A DNA stretch of 64,000 nt, from contig JAUXYJ010000062.1 in the NCBI GenBank assembly GCA_030694465.1, forward strand, positions 26,370 through 90,369, written 5' to 3'. A model generated the notes under the pieces. That model did not search any database. It had not been told where the DNA came from and was given only the letters and a program-made list of their open reading frames with translations. How positions within the stretch are numbered: position 1 is the stretch's first letter; the number at the start of each line of letters is the position of its first letter. The translations under genes were made by a program, and so were the position numbers. Shown piece by piece: positions 1-9,916 of the stretch. Origin of the DNA: Deltaproteobacteria bacterium (GTDB lineage: Bacteria > Myxococcota_A > Polyangia > Polyangiales > Ga0077539).

Positions 1-2
1 TC

Positions 3-554
3 GGCGGAAACGACGATCAGCGCATCGCGGTGATCCCCGGGTCGACACCGTCGGTGGTGTTTGGCAAGCGCGTGGTGCCACCGCTGGATGACACCGCGAA
101 GTTTCGTCTCATGCGTGCGCTCTTGCTCGCGGTTCGGGGTCTCTCTGCGATGGATGCGCTCGGTGTGGCTGGCTCCGTCGAGTGCCTCTTGGCCGCCATG
201 GTCGCCGCGGATCTGCCGTTGACGGGTGGAAACGCGGCCATTGAATCGAGGCTCCGCCCTGTGGCCCGCGCGCTCTCGCGGCGCTCGCGCAAGGCGACGG
301 CCGAGCTCGCGCGTCCCATCGCTTCGTCTGCAAATCCGGCCGCCGAAGTGACACGTGGTGTGTGCGCCGCGTTCTCGACCGTGCGTCGCGCGGCGATCGC
401 AGCGACCGGAGCGCTCCCGGCCGCATTTGCAGACCTCACGCTCCATGAGCCTAGCGACGCTGTGCGCCGCGAGCTTGTGCTCTTTGCGGTGAGCGACGGT
501 CTCTCGAGCGTTGTGCGCGAAATCGGTGTGGAGCGAGGCGCGGGCGGCAACTAG
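3..554 (+). CDS. C-terminal part of a large protein sharing its last domain with the next gene (5' truncated by window)
   Basis: The frame is open to the window edge, so the listed Met/Val at base 30 is not a true start and the N-terminus lies outside. The visible ~183 residues are Ala/Arg-rich and helical. They align by eye with the C-terminal ~180 residues of the following TPR protein: a shared V-I/L-P...P-x-V-V/M-x-G stretch, then D-x-A-x-R/K-F, and a final V-x-x-A-x-S-D segment. I infer this is the end of a paralogous TPR-type protein. The function of the shared domain is unknown to me. There is an 87-base gap to the next gene on the same strand. Confidence 0.7.
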   Translation, partial: GGNDDQRIAVIPGSTPSVVFGKRVVPPLDDTAKFRLMRALLLAVRGLSAMDALGVAGSVECLLAAMVAADLPLTGGNAAIESRLRPVARALSRRSRKATAELARPIASSANPAAEVTRGVCAAFSTVRRAAIAATGALPAAFADLTLHEPSDAVRRELVLFAVSDGLSSVVREIGVERGAGGN

Positions 555-641
555 TCCGCTGCGACGTGCACGCGCTGAACTTTTGAATTTGCGGGTGGCC
601 ATGCTGGTGCCACCGCCCAAGGTAGACAAGACGGTGAGCCG

Positions 642-3600
642 GTGACAGATCGCAAGAACCCCTTTGAGCTGACTCTCGATGACGAGCTCGATGCCCTGCT
701 TGATGGACTCGCGCCCATGGACGAGGTCCCAGCGAAGAGCGCCGAGAAGGACGCGGATGTGGCGGAGGCGACCCCCATGGAGGGCCTACCCGCCATGTCC
801 ATGGAGGCCGCAGAGGAGGTTCTCGGAGCCCCTGCGGTTGAGCCCGTGGACGCACCCGAAATCGCGGAGATCGCAGCCCCTGAGGCGAGCGTAGACCTCG
901 AGTCCGCGGCGCCGCTGGCGGCCGACGACTCGCTGTCCGCGGCAGAGGATGCCGCGATCGAGGTCAGCGACGATCTTGAGGCGCTGTCGGCGGCCGTTGT
1001 GGTCACGCCAGCAGCCTCGCCAGTGCCCGCGGCGCCGGTCGCGGCTACCGCGAGCCCTGTGGCTCCTCCGCGGCCTCCTGCGATGCCCGCGAGGCCTGCG
1101 GGCGCCTTGCCCCCGACCCTGCCTCGGCCTGGCGCGATCGGGTTGCCTGGCGCGGCACCTGCGAGACCGCTCCCGCCGATGCCACCGCGGTCCATCCCGA
1201 GACCCGCCGGGGCGAGCGCAGGGTTTCCGCGACCAGCCGGCATGGTTCCGCCACCGCCGATGCCTAGCGCAGAGCCCAGCCCTTTGGCGGACCCTTCAGC
1301 GTCGTTTTTGGACTTGGGTGATGAGCCTGTTCTTGAGGCCGCGGTAGAGACAGCCGACGACTCGGCGCTCGACGTTCTTAACCGCCCAACAGCTCCTCCG
1401 TCTGCGAATTCGCAGCAAGAACGAGCGCTCTCTCTGGGTGAATCCGAGGCCGAACTCGATCCCGAAGCGCTCGCGCGTGCGACCGAGCGTCCCGAGTCTA
1501 CTGACGACTGGGCGAGCGCCGCCCCGCCCGCGTCGTTGAGCGACTTGGCCGCGCAGGTGATGGGCGCCTCCCACGAAGAGACTCCGAGTGCAGACGATGG
1601 ACCGGACGCATCGGTTGAAGGGGACTTCGAGATCGCTGCGAGCGAAGGCGATGACGCGATCTCCCTCGAAGTCTCCGACGAACTGTCGACCACAGAGGCG
1701 AGCGCGGATGCCGTCGATGCGAATGACCAGGGCCCAGAGATCGAGCCCACGAGCGACGAACCGAGCGAGATGGAGCTGTCTTTCGATGATGCTCCGGCGC
1801 TTGAGGGCGACGACGACGGTCCCGTGTTTGAGACCGAAGATGAAGACGAGACCACCATCTCGATCGAGCAAGAAGACGAGCCCGAAGATGACCGTGGCGC
1901 GTTGCTCGCGGCGACCGTTACGTCACGTCAGCGCGATCTTGGTGATAGCAACGCGCACTACGCACGGACGGTGCGAGGTGAGGTCGAAGCGAGGTTTTCG
2001 CTGTTAGAATCCGAGGCGGCGTTGACGAAGGACCCGCGCCGGGCTGCAGAGTACTTGGCGCTCGCCGGTGAGCTCGCCGAGGGAGTGCAGGGCGACGTGC
2101 TTCGTGCACGTGAGCTCTACGAGTCGTCCCTTGCGTTCGATGCGCGCTCGACCGGTGCGCTCCGTGGCCTCCGTGGGCTGCTCGCAGAGACGCAGCCCGA
2201 TGAAGCGCTTCAGCTCGCGGACCGCGAAATGATGCTCGACGTGAGCGACGCCGAGGTCGGTGCCCTTGAGATGATTTCTGCGGAGCTCGCTTCGCGTGTT
2301 GGCCCCGAGGCGGCGCAGTCCCGATGGGAACGCGTGGCGGCCCAAGGGGGCGTAGTCGGCGCGCTCGCGAAGATGTTTGACGGTGGACTAAGGCACGATG
2401 AAGCCGCCACCGCGGCGGGCCTAGACGCTCTCTCTCACCAGTCTCAAGGGGCCCTCGCGGGCGCAGCGAGCCTCGCGCGAGCACGCCTCGCAGAGGGCAA
2501 CGCGCAGGCAGAGACCGCGCTTGTTGCTGTGCGCGAGGCGGTCAACCGTGACCCACGGGACGTGGGCTCTTGGCTGGCGATGGCGCGAATCGCGATCGGT
2601 CGAGAAGACGCAAAGCAGCTCCGTCAGGCGCTCGTTGGGCTCGCGAAGATCGCCGACGAGGGGAGCATGCAGCGATCGGCCATGGTTCTTGACCGCACCC
2701 TTGGGTCGGTGATGTCCGAGGGTGTCGAGCCGCTGATCGTCGATGAACCGGGCGTCGAAGGCTGGCTCATGGTGCACGCGCTCCGTGACGGTGGGCATGA
2801 CGACACCGCGCAAATTGCGGCATCACACAAGGCCGCTACGACTGGCGCGCAGGTCGAAGCCTGGGATGCGCTCACGTCGGGTGAGTCCGAAGGGCCCACC
2901 GCGATTGGGCGCCTGTTTGCTCTCCGTCGTGCGATCGCTGCGGGCGATCGTGGAGTGATCGCGCAGGCCGCTGCGGCGACGCTGAGTGACCCCAGCGCAG
3001 CGCCCTGGGTTGCGGCTGCGCTCGCAGCCGAAAAATCCGCCATCGCTCCACATGAAATCTCGCTCATGAAGCGCGGTGAGATCGGCACCACGGGGCGCCA
3101 ATTTTCGGCGGTCCTCGCTTCTGCTCACGGTGCAGATCAAGCTGCAAATGAGCTGACAGAGTCGCCATGGTCCGCGCTCGCTCTTGCGTTCTCGAGCGAC
3201 GACCCGCAGCAGGCCAGCGCCACGCTCACGGACGCCGCGACGAACGACCAGTGGAGCGACCACAGCCGCGCGATGATCTCGCGCTTCTCTGCGCGCTTTG
3301 ATGGCGCGCTAGAGACCATGGCCGACATGCTCCGTGCCGAGGCGGACCGAGCCCTCGCGCCCACGCAAGCGGCGACCCTGCGTTGGCTCGCGGCGACGAT
3401 GGACACTGGCGTTGCGCGCGCAGACTCTGCCGAGAGGGCGCTCTCGGCGCAGGCGGAGCTCCCCTCCGAGCTCGCGCTCGCAGAGCTCGTTGCGCTGCAT
3501 TGTCTCCGCGGTGATGCGCCGGTTGAGGCTGCAGCCGCGGCGCTCGAGGCCTCGGTGGGCTCTAGCACTGCGACGAGCGCTGAGCGCGCGTTGGCCGTTC

Positions 3601-6476
3601 GAGGCGCACTCCGACGCGGAGGCGAAGACCCCGCTTCGGCAGCAGACGCGCTGTTCTCGGTGTGGAGCGCGTCCAAAGCAGACGGCTCGATGGCCGCGTT
3701 GCTGCTACGTGCGCTTGACCCTTCCGACGTTACGCGTCGTGCGTTGGTGTTGAGCGATATGGCCGAGCGCGCGCAGTCCGCTGGGGTCGCATCGGCGCTT
3801 GGTGCCTGGGTGCAATTGGCGAGCGAATTGGCTACTGGAGGCCGGGTCGCCGAGGCCGCACAGGCCGTCGCGCGCGCGCGACAATTTGCCATCGATGACC
3901 CGAGCTTGCTGCGTTGGGAAGAGTCACTCTGGCTCCGCGCAGGGATGTACGAATCGGTCGCAGAACGCGCGTTTGATGCGCTCAAGAGCGCCGAGACAGA
4001 CATGGCGCGGGCACAAGCGTACGACGCGTTGGCCGAGCTCGACAGCACGTTTAGACACGACGTCGCGAGCGCCGTGCTGACCTACCAAGCGATCCTTGAG
4101 ATTGTCCCTGGTCATGCGACCTCGCTTCGCGTTCTTGAGCGGTATTTCGTTGAGCAAGGTCGCGCCGAGGAGCTCTTGGCCATCTACGACAAGCTCATCG
4201 GAACGCTCCAAGACCCTGACGCTGTGGCCTCCCTCGCGCACACCGCTGCGCGACTCGCGATGCAGCAAGCAGAGGGCGACGTCGCCGCAGGTGCCCCGTA
4301 CGTTCGCAAAGCGTTTGAGCGTGGCGCTTACGACGACCGGTTGCTCGCGGCCCTCGAAGCCGAAGCACGTCGCTCGGGTGGACTCGAAGAGTTTGTCACC
4401 GTGTTGGCTCTCAGGGCCGAACGTGCAGAAGACCCTGCAGAGAAAGCGCTCCATCACACGCGGCGCGCCGAGGCTCTGTTGCTTTTGGGTCGCCGTGACG
4501 ACGCTCTCGCTGCGACGCTCGCCGCCCTTGAGTCGCACCCTACGATGGCGAGTGGGTTGCGTCTCTACGCGCAAATTCGCACGCTCGATGGCGCGCACGA
4601 AGACGCCGCTTCTGCCCTCGAGCAGTACGCCAACGCGGTCGACGGGAGCGAGCTCGCCACCATCGCTCGGATTGACGCGGCGACCCTCTGGCAAGACCAG
4701 CTCGGCAACGCCGAACGGGCGCGCGCTGTGCTCGATCGAGTGCTCGAAGAAGATCCCGCTCATCCGGTGGCTTTTCCGCGCATGTTGGACGCCCTCGCAT
4801 CCCTCGGAGACCGCGTCGCAGAGCGCCAGCGGATCGAAGCGCGGCTCTCGCGTGGTGCCGAAAAAGACGAATCGCTCCGCCTGCGACTACGCGTCGCGAG
4901 CATCGCAGAGGACGAAGGCGACAACGCCGGTGCGCGGCAACAATTGCGGCAAATTCTGACGCTGGACGAGGGCCACGCAGACGCGCTGCGCACGCTCGTG
5001 AGGCTCTCACGCGTGGCCGAAGACTGGCCCGCCGTGGCCGACGCGACCATCCGGCTCGCGCGCGTTTCGAGCGACGCGTCCGAGCGCACCGAGCTGCTCT
5101 TCGCGTTGGGCGAGGCTTTTGACGGCCCACTGCAGAGCCCACAGAAGGCCGAGACGGCGTTTAAGCGTGTGCAGCAGATGTCGCCCGAGGACATCCGTCC
5201 TGTGCGCAAATTGGCTGACCTCTACGCGCGCACGGGTCAGGGCGACAACGAAGCCGCGATGCTCGAGGTGCTCGTCTCGCGCGCCGGGTCCGAGAGCGAG
5301 TCTCGTGCGCTTCGAATTCGCCTTGCGGCGGTGCTCTCCGAGCGCCTAGACCGCGGAGCGCAAGCAGAGTCTGTACTGCGCGCGGCGCTCGAGATCGACC
5401 CGACCAACTTGGACACGCTGCGCGCGTTTGCGCGGCTGTACATGCGCATGCAGCGGCCCGATGCGCTAGCGGATTTGCTCGATTCTGCAGCAGCAGGTCT
5501 GCGCGGTGCGCTCGTCGCAGATCTTCAAGACGTCGCTTCGTTTGAGGTGCTCGCGGACGTGCTCAAGCTCCGCGGTCACGCCGACGGCGCCCGCGTTGTC
5601 GCTGCGATTGGCAACGCCATTGGCCTTCAATCCGAGCGGCTCAAGGCGACCTGGGCGCAGCCCACCCTTCAGGGTGCGGGTGTCAACGCGATCAGCCATG
5701 AAGCGCTCGAGCTCTTGGCTCCGCCTTCGATCAGCCCTGCGCATCGAGAGCTCCTGCGCTTGGGCGCTGAGGTCTTAGAGCGCCTGCAGCCGTTTGAGCC
5801 TGGCGCCATGCGAGCCGAGAAGCTCGGCGCTCGACCCCACCCCTTGCGTGCCCACATTGATCTCTGGGCAAAGCGCTATGGTATTGAAAACATTGAGATT
5901 TATCTGGGTCCTCCGCAGCCCATCGGCGTGCTCCCGATCGGCCGCAACCCCGCCGCGGTGATGGTCGGAGTCGATCTCACCGACACGCCCGCGGCGCGCT
6001 TTGCGGTCGCCCGCGCGATGACCATCGTCGCGATGTCTCTCTCGCTTTTTGTGCGGTTGCCACCCCTGAAGGTCACGCTCTTGATGGCCGCGATGGGACG
6101 GCAGTTTGACCCGATGTTCATGATCGATGGCGTTGACATGTCGCAGGTCGATGATTTGGCCAGGAGAATCACACGCGTTCTGCAGCGACCGGTGCACGCT
6201 GAGATGCAACCCCACGCGATCTCGGTGTTCGAGCGCCGCGCGATCGATGGAGACACCTTGCGCAACGGGACTCTTGAACTTGCCGCGCGTATGGCGGTCT
6301 TGGCTGGCGGTGATTTCGAGGCCGCCGTGGCAGGCCTCGCCGTCGAGGGATCTACGCTCACCGAGCAGCTTCGCAGCGCGACCGACGTGGGCAAGATCGT
6401 CCGGGTCGCCCTCTCGGATCGCTTCCTTGAGGCGCGTCGCATGGGTGGTGCAGACAGGGCGCCGAGCGGCTCGTGA
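642..6476 (+). CDS. Giant TPR-repeat protein with acidic/Pro-rich N-terminal region
   Basis: A 1944-residue protein beginning at GTG (VTDRKNPFELTLDDELD). Residues 1 to about 430 are low-complexity, with Pro/Ala-rich then Asp/Glu-rich stretches and no signal peptide. The rest is almost entirely helical with many degenerate tetratricopeptide repeats (A-x-x-x-Y-x-x-x-L-x-x-x-P patterns, for example DAVLTYQAILEIVPGHATSLRVLE). The last ~180 residues form a domain shared with the upstream partial gene. TPR arrays are protein-protein scaffolds. Large cytoplasmic TPR proteins with an acidic N-terminus occur in myxobacteria, some linked to motility or polarity complexes, but nothing here fixes such a role. 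Its stop overlaps the next start by four bases, so the two are probably co-translated. Confidence 0.85.
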   Translation: MTDRKNPFELTLDDELDALLDGLAPMDEVPAKSAEKDADVAEATPMEGLPAMSMEAAEEVLGAPAVEPVDAPEIAEIAAPEASVDLESAAPLAADDSLSAAEDAAIEVSDDLEALSAAVVVTPAASPVPAAPVAATASPVAPPRPPAMPARPAGALPPTLPRPGAIGLPGAAPARPLPPMPPRSIPRPAGASAGFPRPAGMVPPPPMPSAEPSPLADPSASFLDLGDEPVLEAAVETADDSALDVLNRPTAPPSANSQQERALSLGESEAELDPEALARATERPESTDDWASAAPPASLSDLAAQVMGASHEETPSADDGPDASVEGDFEIAASEGDDAISLEVSDELSTTEASADAVDANDQGPEIEPTSDEPSEMELSFDDAPALEGDDDGPVFETEDEDETTISIEQEDEPEDDRGALLAATVTSRQRDLGDSNAHYARTVRGEVEARFSLLESEAALTKDPRRAAEYLALAGELAEGVQGDVLRARELYESSLAFDARSTGALRGLRGLLAETQPDEALQLADREMMLDVSDAEVGALEMISAELASRVGPEAAQSRWERVAAQGGVVGALAKMFDGGLRHDEAATAAGLDALSHQSQGALAGAASLARARLAEGNAQAETALVAVREAVNRDPRDVGSWLAMARIAIGREDAKQLRQALVGLAKIADEGSMQRSAMVLDRTLGSVMSEGVEPLIVDEPGVEGWLMVHALRDGGHDDTAQIAASHKAATTGAQVEAWDALTSGESEGPTAIGRLFALRRAIAAGDRGVIAQAAAATLSDPSAAPWVAAALAAEKSAIAPHEISLMKRGEIGTTGRQFSAVLASAHGADQAANELTESPWSALALAFSSDDPQQASATLTDAATNDQWSDHSRAMISRFSARFDGALETMADMLRAEADRALAPTQAATLRWLAATMDTGVARADSAERALSAQAELPSELALAELVALHCLRGDAPVEAAAAALEASVGSSTATSAERALAVRGALRRGGEDPASAADALFSVWSASKADGSMAALLLRALDPSDVTRRALVLSDMAERAQSAGVASALGAWVQLASELATGGRVAEAAQAVARARQFAIDDPSLLRWEESLWLRAGMYESVAERAFDALKSAETDMARAQAYDALAELDSTFRHDVASAVLTYQAILEIVPGHATSLRVLERYFVEQGRAEELLAIYDKLIGTLQDPDAVASLAHTAARLAMQQAEGDVAAGAPYVRKAFERGAYDDRLLAALEAEARRSGGLEEFVTVLALRAERAEDPAEKALHHTRRAEALLLLGRRDDALAATLAALESHPTMASGLRLYAQIRTLDGAHEDAASALEQYANAVDGSELATIARIDAATLWQDQLGNAERARAVLDRVLEEDPAHPVAFPRMLDALASLGDRVAERQRIEARLSRGAEKDESLRLRLRVASIAEDEGDNAGARQQLRQILTLDEGHADALRTLVRLSRVAEDWPAVADATIRLARVSSDASERTELLFALGEAFDGPLQSPQKAETAFKRVQQMSPEDIRPVRKLADLYARTGQGDNEAAMLEVLVSRAGSESESRALRIRLAAVLSERLDRGAQAESVLRAALEIDPTNLDTLRAFARLYMRMQRPDALADLLDSAAAGLRGALVADLQDVASFEVLADVLKLRGHADGARVVAAIGNAIGLQSERLKATWAQPTLQGAGVNAISHEALELLAPPSISPAHRELLRLGAEVLERLQPFEPGAMRAEKLGARPHPLRAHIDLWAKRYGIENIEIYLGPPQPIGVLPIGRNPAAVMVGVDLTDTPAARFAVARAMTIVAMSLSLFVRLPPLKVTLLMAAMGRQFDPMFMIDGVDMSQVDDLARRITRVLQRPVHAEMQPHAISVFERRAIDGDTLRNGTLELAARMAVLAGGDFEAAVAGLAVEGSTLTEQLRSATDVGKIVRVALSDRFLEARRMGGADRAPSGS

Positions 6477-7603
6477 GACAAGCAGCGCGACGGGGCGCTG
6501 CGAGCGTGTGGTTGCTCGCGCTCTGGGTGGGTTTGCCTGCGCGCGCGCAAGACCTCCCAGACCTGCAGCTTCGTCGCGAAGACCAGTTCGCCGCAGACGC
6601 GCAGCACACTGGACGCAGCGCGCTTAGGGGGCCACGCACGGCGCCGTCGATCCGCTGGCGTGTCCGCGCACGTCGGCGCGTGTTTGCGTCCCCGATGGTG
6701 GACCCCGACGGGTATGTGGTCTTCGCGGGCATCGATGGGCGCGTGCGTGCCGTGGACCTCGAAGGCGTCGTTCGCTGGAGTTTTGCTGCGCCATCGTATG
6801 TGTTTGCGACCCCAGCGCGGGTGAGCACGGGGATCATCGCGGGGTACAACGGCGGCGCGTTTGTCGCGCTCAATGGGCGCGGGCACGTGCAGTGGCGGCA
6901 CGCGGTCGCAGACGACGCAGACTGCAGCCCCACGGTGGGCCGAGACGACGCGCTCTATCTCGCCGCGCGTGGTGTGTCCGCGGTCCATGGGCGCACGGGC
7001 GAGGCGCGTTGGCGCTGGGAGGGCCCGCGGGTGCTCGGAAGCGTAGCACTTTCGCCTGATGAATCCCAGGTGATTGTGATCCCAGTAGACCACATCTTGC
7101 GGTGGCTTGATGCGCGCAACGGGCGAGAGCTGCGCCGCGTGCTCGTGCCCTCGTTGGTCGAGAGCGCGCCCCTGGTGCTCGACGATGGCGTGGTTGTGGT
7201 TGGCAGCGAAGATGGCCATGTGCGGGCGTATCGACCCGACGCGACCCTCTTGTGGGACCACGCGCTGAGCGCTCCGGTGCGCAGCACGCCCACGTTTGCG
7301 CGAGATCGCAGCGTGGTGGTCGGCGGCGATGATCTTCACGTCCGGGCTCTCGACCCCGCGACCGGCAACGAGCGATGGAGCGTACGTACGGGCGGATTTG
7401 TCCGCGCGGCGGCCACGATCGATCGCGACGGTTGGATCTATGTCGGCTCCGAAGACGACCGGTTGTACGCGATCGGTCCCGACGGAGCGCTGCGCTGGAG
7501 CCTCACGATGAGCGCAGACCTCGATGATCGCGCGCTGATTGTGCAGGACGGTGTGATGGCTGTGGGGACCGACGATGGGGCGCTGTACCTCTTGCGTGAG
7601 TGA
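6473..7603 (+). CDS. Exported PQQ-like beta-propeller repeat protein (BamB-like fold)
   Basis: 376 residues starting at a GTG that overlaps the TPR gene stop. The N-terminus is a signal peptide (Arg-rich, then VWLLALWVGLPARAQ with an Ala-x-Ala-type cut). The body holds about seven blades of the PQQ/quinoprotein type, seen as repeated G-x-I/V-x-A-x-D/E and A-L-D/N-x-x-x-G-x-x-R/L-W patterns such as VRAVDLEGVVRWSF and VRALDPATGNERWS. BamB of the outer-membrane assembly machine has this fold, but no lipobox is seen, and many myxobacterial proteins use it as a generic periplasmic binding module. I therefore call the fold with confidence and the function not at all. Confidence 0.85.
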   Translation: MRQAARRGAASVWLLALWVGLPARAQDLPDLQLRREDQFAADAQHTGRSALRGPRTAPSIRWRVRARRRVFASPMVDPDGYVVFAGIDGRVRAVDLEGVVRWSFAAPSYVFATPARVSTGIIAGYNGGAFVALNGRGHVQWRHAVADDADCSPTVGRDDALYLAARGVSAVHGRTGEARWRWEGPRVLGSVALSPDESQVIVIPVDHILRWLDARNGRELRRVLVPSLVESAPLVLDDGVVVVGSEDGHVRAYRPDATLLWDHALSAPVRSTPTFARDRSVVVGGDDLHVRALDPATGNERWSVRTGGFVRAAATIDRDGWIYVGSEDDRLYAIGPDGALRWSLTMSADLDDRALIVQDGVMAVGTDDGALYLLRE

Positions 7604-7654
7604 GTAAGAGCGCGCGCGAATTACGGTGTTACAACGGGTGCGGATACGCACACC

Positions 7655-9916
7655 ATGAGCAGTACACTCCCCGATGACGCCGTGATTCTCGCCGCGTTCG
7701 ATGACGAATCGCGCAAAGCACTCTTGAGCTCCGAAGTGCTCGAGAAGCTTGGGCTCCCAACGTTTCAACGAAAGCTCTTAGAGCAAGCGCTCGACGCCCT
7801 CGCGATGCGCGAATTGCTGAGCAAAACCAGCGCAGGACGCTATCGCCTGCCCAAGCGCCGCGCTGCCTCAAGCACGCTCGTGGGCTACTACAACCACAAC
7901 CCGCGCGGCTTCGGCTTTGTGGTCCCCGAAGACGGCAGCGAAGACATCTTTGTGTCTGCCACCAGCATCGCGGGCGCGATGCACAGCGATCGCGTCGCGG
8001 TGCGGGTCATCGCCGGTGAGCGAGGCCGCGAAGGGCTCGTCCAAGAGATCGTACAGCGGCGCTCGGCGAAGATCCCGGGCACTTTGGTCCTCCGCGGTGA
8101 GGCCGCGTTTGTAGACTGCGACGACCCCAGGGTGCGAGGCCCGATTATTGTAGAGCGCCACCGAGATGCACGCGATGGCGACGCGGTTCTGTGCAGAATT
8201 ACACGGTTTCCTGAGCACAGCGGCGAGCTCCCCGTGGGCGAAGTCCAGGGCTCACTCGGCCGCCCGGGGCAGCTCGACGTCGAGGTGCTCAAGTCCATCG
8301 CGCGCGAGGGCGTCGAAGAAGAATTCAACGAAGACGCTCGCGCCGAAGCCGCGGCGTTGCCCAAACGCATCAGCGCCGAAGACGCCGAGGGCCGCGAAGA
8401 CCTCCGACACATTCGCTTGATCACGATTGACCCCGATGACGCCCGCGACCACGACGACGCGGTGTTTGTGCGGCGAACCGACGACGGTGGCTACCTCGCG
8501 CTCATCGCCGTCGCCGATGTCTCGCACTACGTGCAGCCCGGGACCGCGCTGGACCGTGACGCGCGCGCTCGGGGCACGAGCATTTATCTTCCCGATCGCG
8601 CCATCCCGATGTTGCCGCGCGAGCTGTCGTCCAACCTCGCGTCGCTCCTTGAGGGCGAAGACCGCTTGACCCTCGCCGTCGAGGTCCATGTCACCGCGGA
8701 CGGCCGTATCGGTCGGAGCCGTACCATCGAGGGCGTGATGCGCTCGCACGCGCGGCTGACCTACTCGAACGTCGCTCACACGCTCGGCTGGTCCGACGTC
8801 CCTGCGCCCTCGGCGCGCGCCGAAGAGCTCCGCGAAGACCTCGAAATCGCCGCGGAATTGTCCTCGCTCTTGAAGTCGCGGCGGATGCGCCGGGGCTCGC
8901 TTGAGCTCGATGTGCCCGAGGGCCGCGTGAAGTTTGGCCCCGACCTCAAGACCCCCATCGACATCGTGCAGTCACGGCGCGATCCAGGGCTCAAGAGGGC
9001 CTACTCGCTTGTCGAAGAGCTTATGTTGTTGGGCAACGAAGTCGTCGCGTCGATCTGCGTGGCGCGTGAGCTCCCGACGGTCTACCGCGTCCACGGCGAG
9101 CCCAAAGAAGAAGGGCTCTTGCGGTTCACCGCAGGCGCCCGCGCGCTGGGCCATGACCTCGACCCGCAAGACACCAAGAGCCCCAAGAAGCTCAACAAGT
9201 TCTTGCGCAAAGTGGCCAAGTCACCGGGCGTCGATGTGCTGCAGGTGCTCTTGCTGCGGGCCATGCAGCAGGCAAGCTATAGTGTTGATAACATTGGTCA
9301 TTTTGGGCTCGCGAGCGAAGCGTATTTGCACTTTACTTCGCCCATCCGGCGCTACCCCGACATCTTGGTCCATCGCGTGATTCGGCAGATGGCGCGACGA
9401 GAGCGAATCCGCAAAGACCCCGAGGCGATCGCCATGTTACGCGCAGACTCGATTCACTCTTCGCGCATGGAGCGCAGGGCCATGGACGTCGAGCGTGACG
9501 TGATGGACTTGCACCGCTGCGTCGTGGCGCAGGGACACATCGGCGAGACCTTCACGGCGATGATCACCGCGGTCAACGGCAGCGGCGCGTTTGTGCGCAT
9601 TGACGAGCCCTATCTCACGGCGCTCTTGCGCGGCTCGAGTCTGCACGAGACCGAGTGGGAGGTAGACACTTTTGGGCTCTCGGTGCGCGGTCGAAAGACA
9701 GGGCTCACGCTGCGCGTCGGGGACCGTCTGCAGGTCGAAATCGAAGACGTCTCGCTCGCACGAAAGAGCGTGTTTGTGCGGCTTGCCATCGCGACGCTCG
9801 AGGCCCTGCGCGTTGAGTCTCGCAAGCGCGAAAAGCGCAGCAAGCCCGCGGCGATCGACAAGCGCGTGGGAGCTAAGCGCAAGCGAGACAAGGCACCGCG
9901 CGGAGGCCGCTCGTGA
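7655..9916 (+). CDS. rnr: Ribonuclease R (3'-5' exoribonuclease, RNB family)
   Basis: 753 residues, slightly shorter than E. coli RNase R (813). Order of domains: winged-helix N-terminus (about 1-68), cold-shock/OB domain (about 75-130, with GFGFVVPEDG), a second OB region, the RNB catalytic domain with the Mg-binding acidic motif TIDPDDARDHDDAV at about 257-270 and the family signature FTSPIRRYPDILVHR, an S1 RNA-binding domain at about 630-715, and a Lys/Arg-rich tail. The enzyme degrades structured RNA and takes part in mRNA decay and rRNA/tmRNA quality control in the cytoplasm. It is followed with a 4-base overlap by a lipoprotein gene of unrelated type. Confidence 0.97.
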   Translation: MSSTLPDDAVILAAFDDESRKALLSSEVLEKLGLPTFQRKLLEQALDALAMRELLSKTSAGRYRLPKRRAASSTLVGYYNHNPRGFGFVVPEDGSEDIFVSATSIAGAMHSDRVAVRVIAGERGREGLVQEIVQRRSAKIPGTLVLRGEAAFVDCDDPRVRGPIIVERHRDARDGDAVLCRITRFPEHSGELPVGEVQGSLGRPGQLDVEVLKSIAREGVEEEFNEDARAEAAALPKRISAEDAEGREDLRHIRLITIDPDDARDHDDAVFVRRTDDGGYLALIAVADVSHYVQPGTALDRDARARGTSIYLPDRAIPMLPRELSSNLASLLEGEDRLTLAVEVHVTADGRIGRSRTIEGVMRSHARLTYSNVAHTLGWSDVPAPSARAEELREDLEIAAELSSLLKSRRMRRGSLELDVPEGRVKFGPDLKTPIDIVQSRRDPGLKRAYSLVEELMLLGNEVVASICVARELPTVYRVHGEPKEEGLLRFTAGARALGHDLDPQDTKSPKKLNKFLRKVAKSPGVDVLQVLLLRAMQQASYSVDNIGHFGLASEAYLHFTSPIRRYPDILVHRVIRQMARRERIRKDPEAIAMLRADSIHSSRMERRAMDVERDVMDLHRCVVAQGHIGETFTAMITAVNGSGAFVRIDEPYLTALLRGSSLHETEWEVDTFGLSVRGRKTGLTLRVGDRLQVEIEDVSLARKSVFVRLAIATLEALRVESRKREKRSKPAAIDKRVGAKRKRDKAPRGGRS

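Noticed and set aside
5900-7768. 622-residue minus-strand ORF
   Set aside because: It lies opposite the TPR and PQQ genes, is Arg/His-rich without any domain, and both sense genes are well supported.
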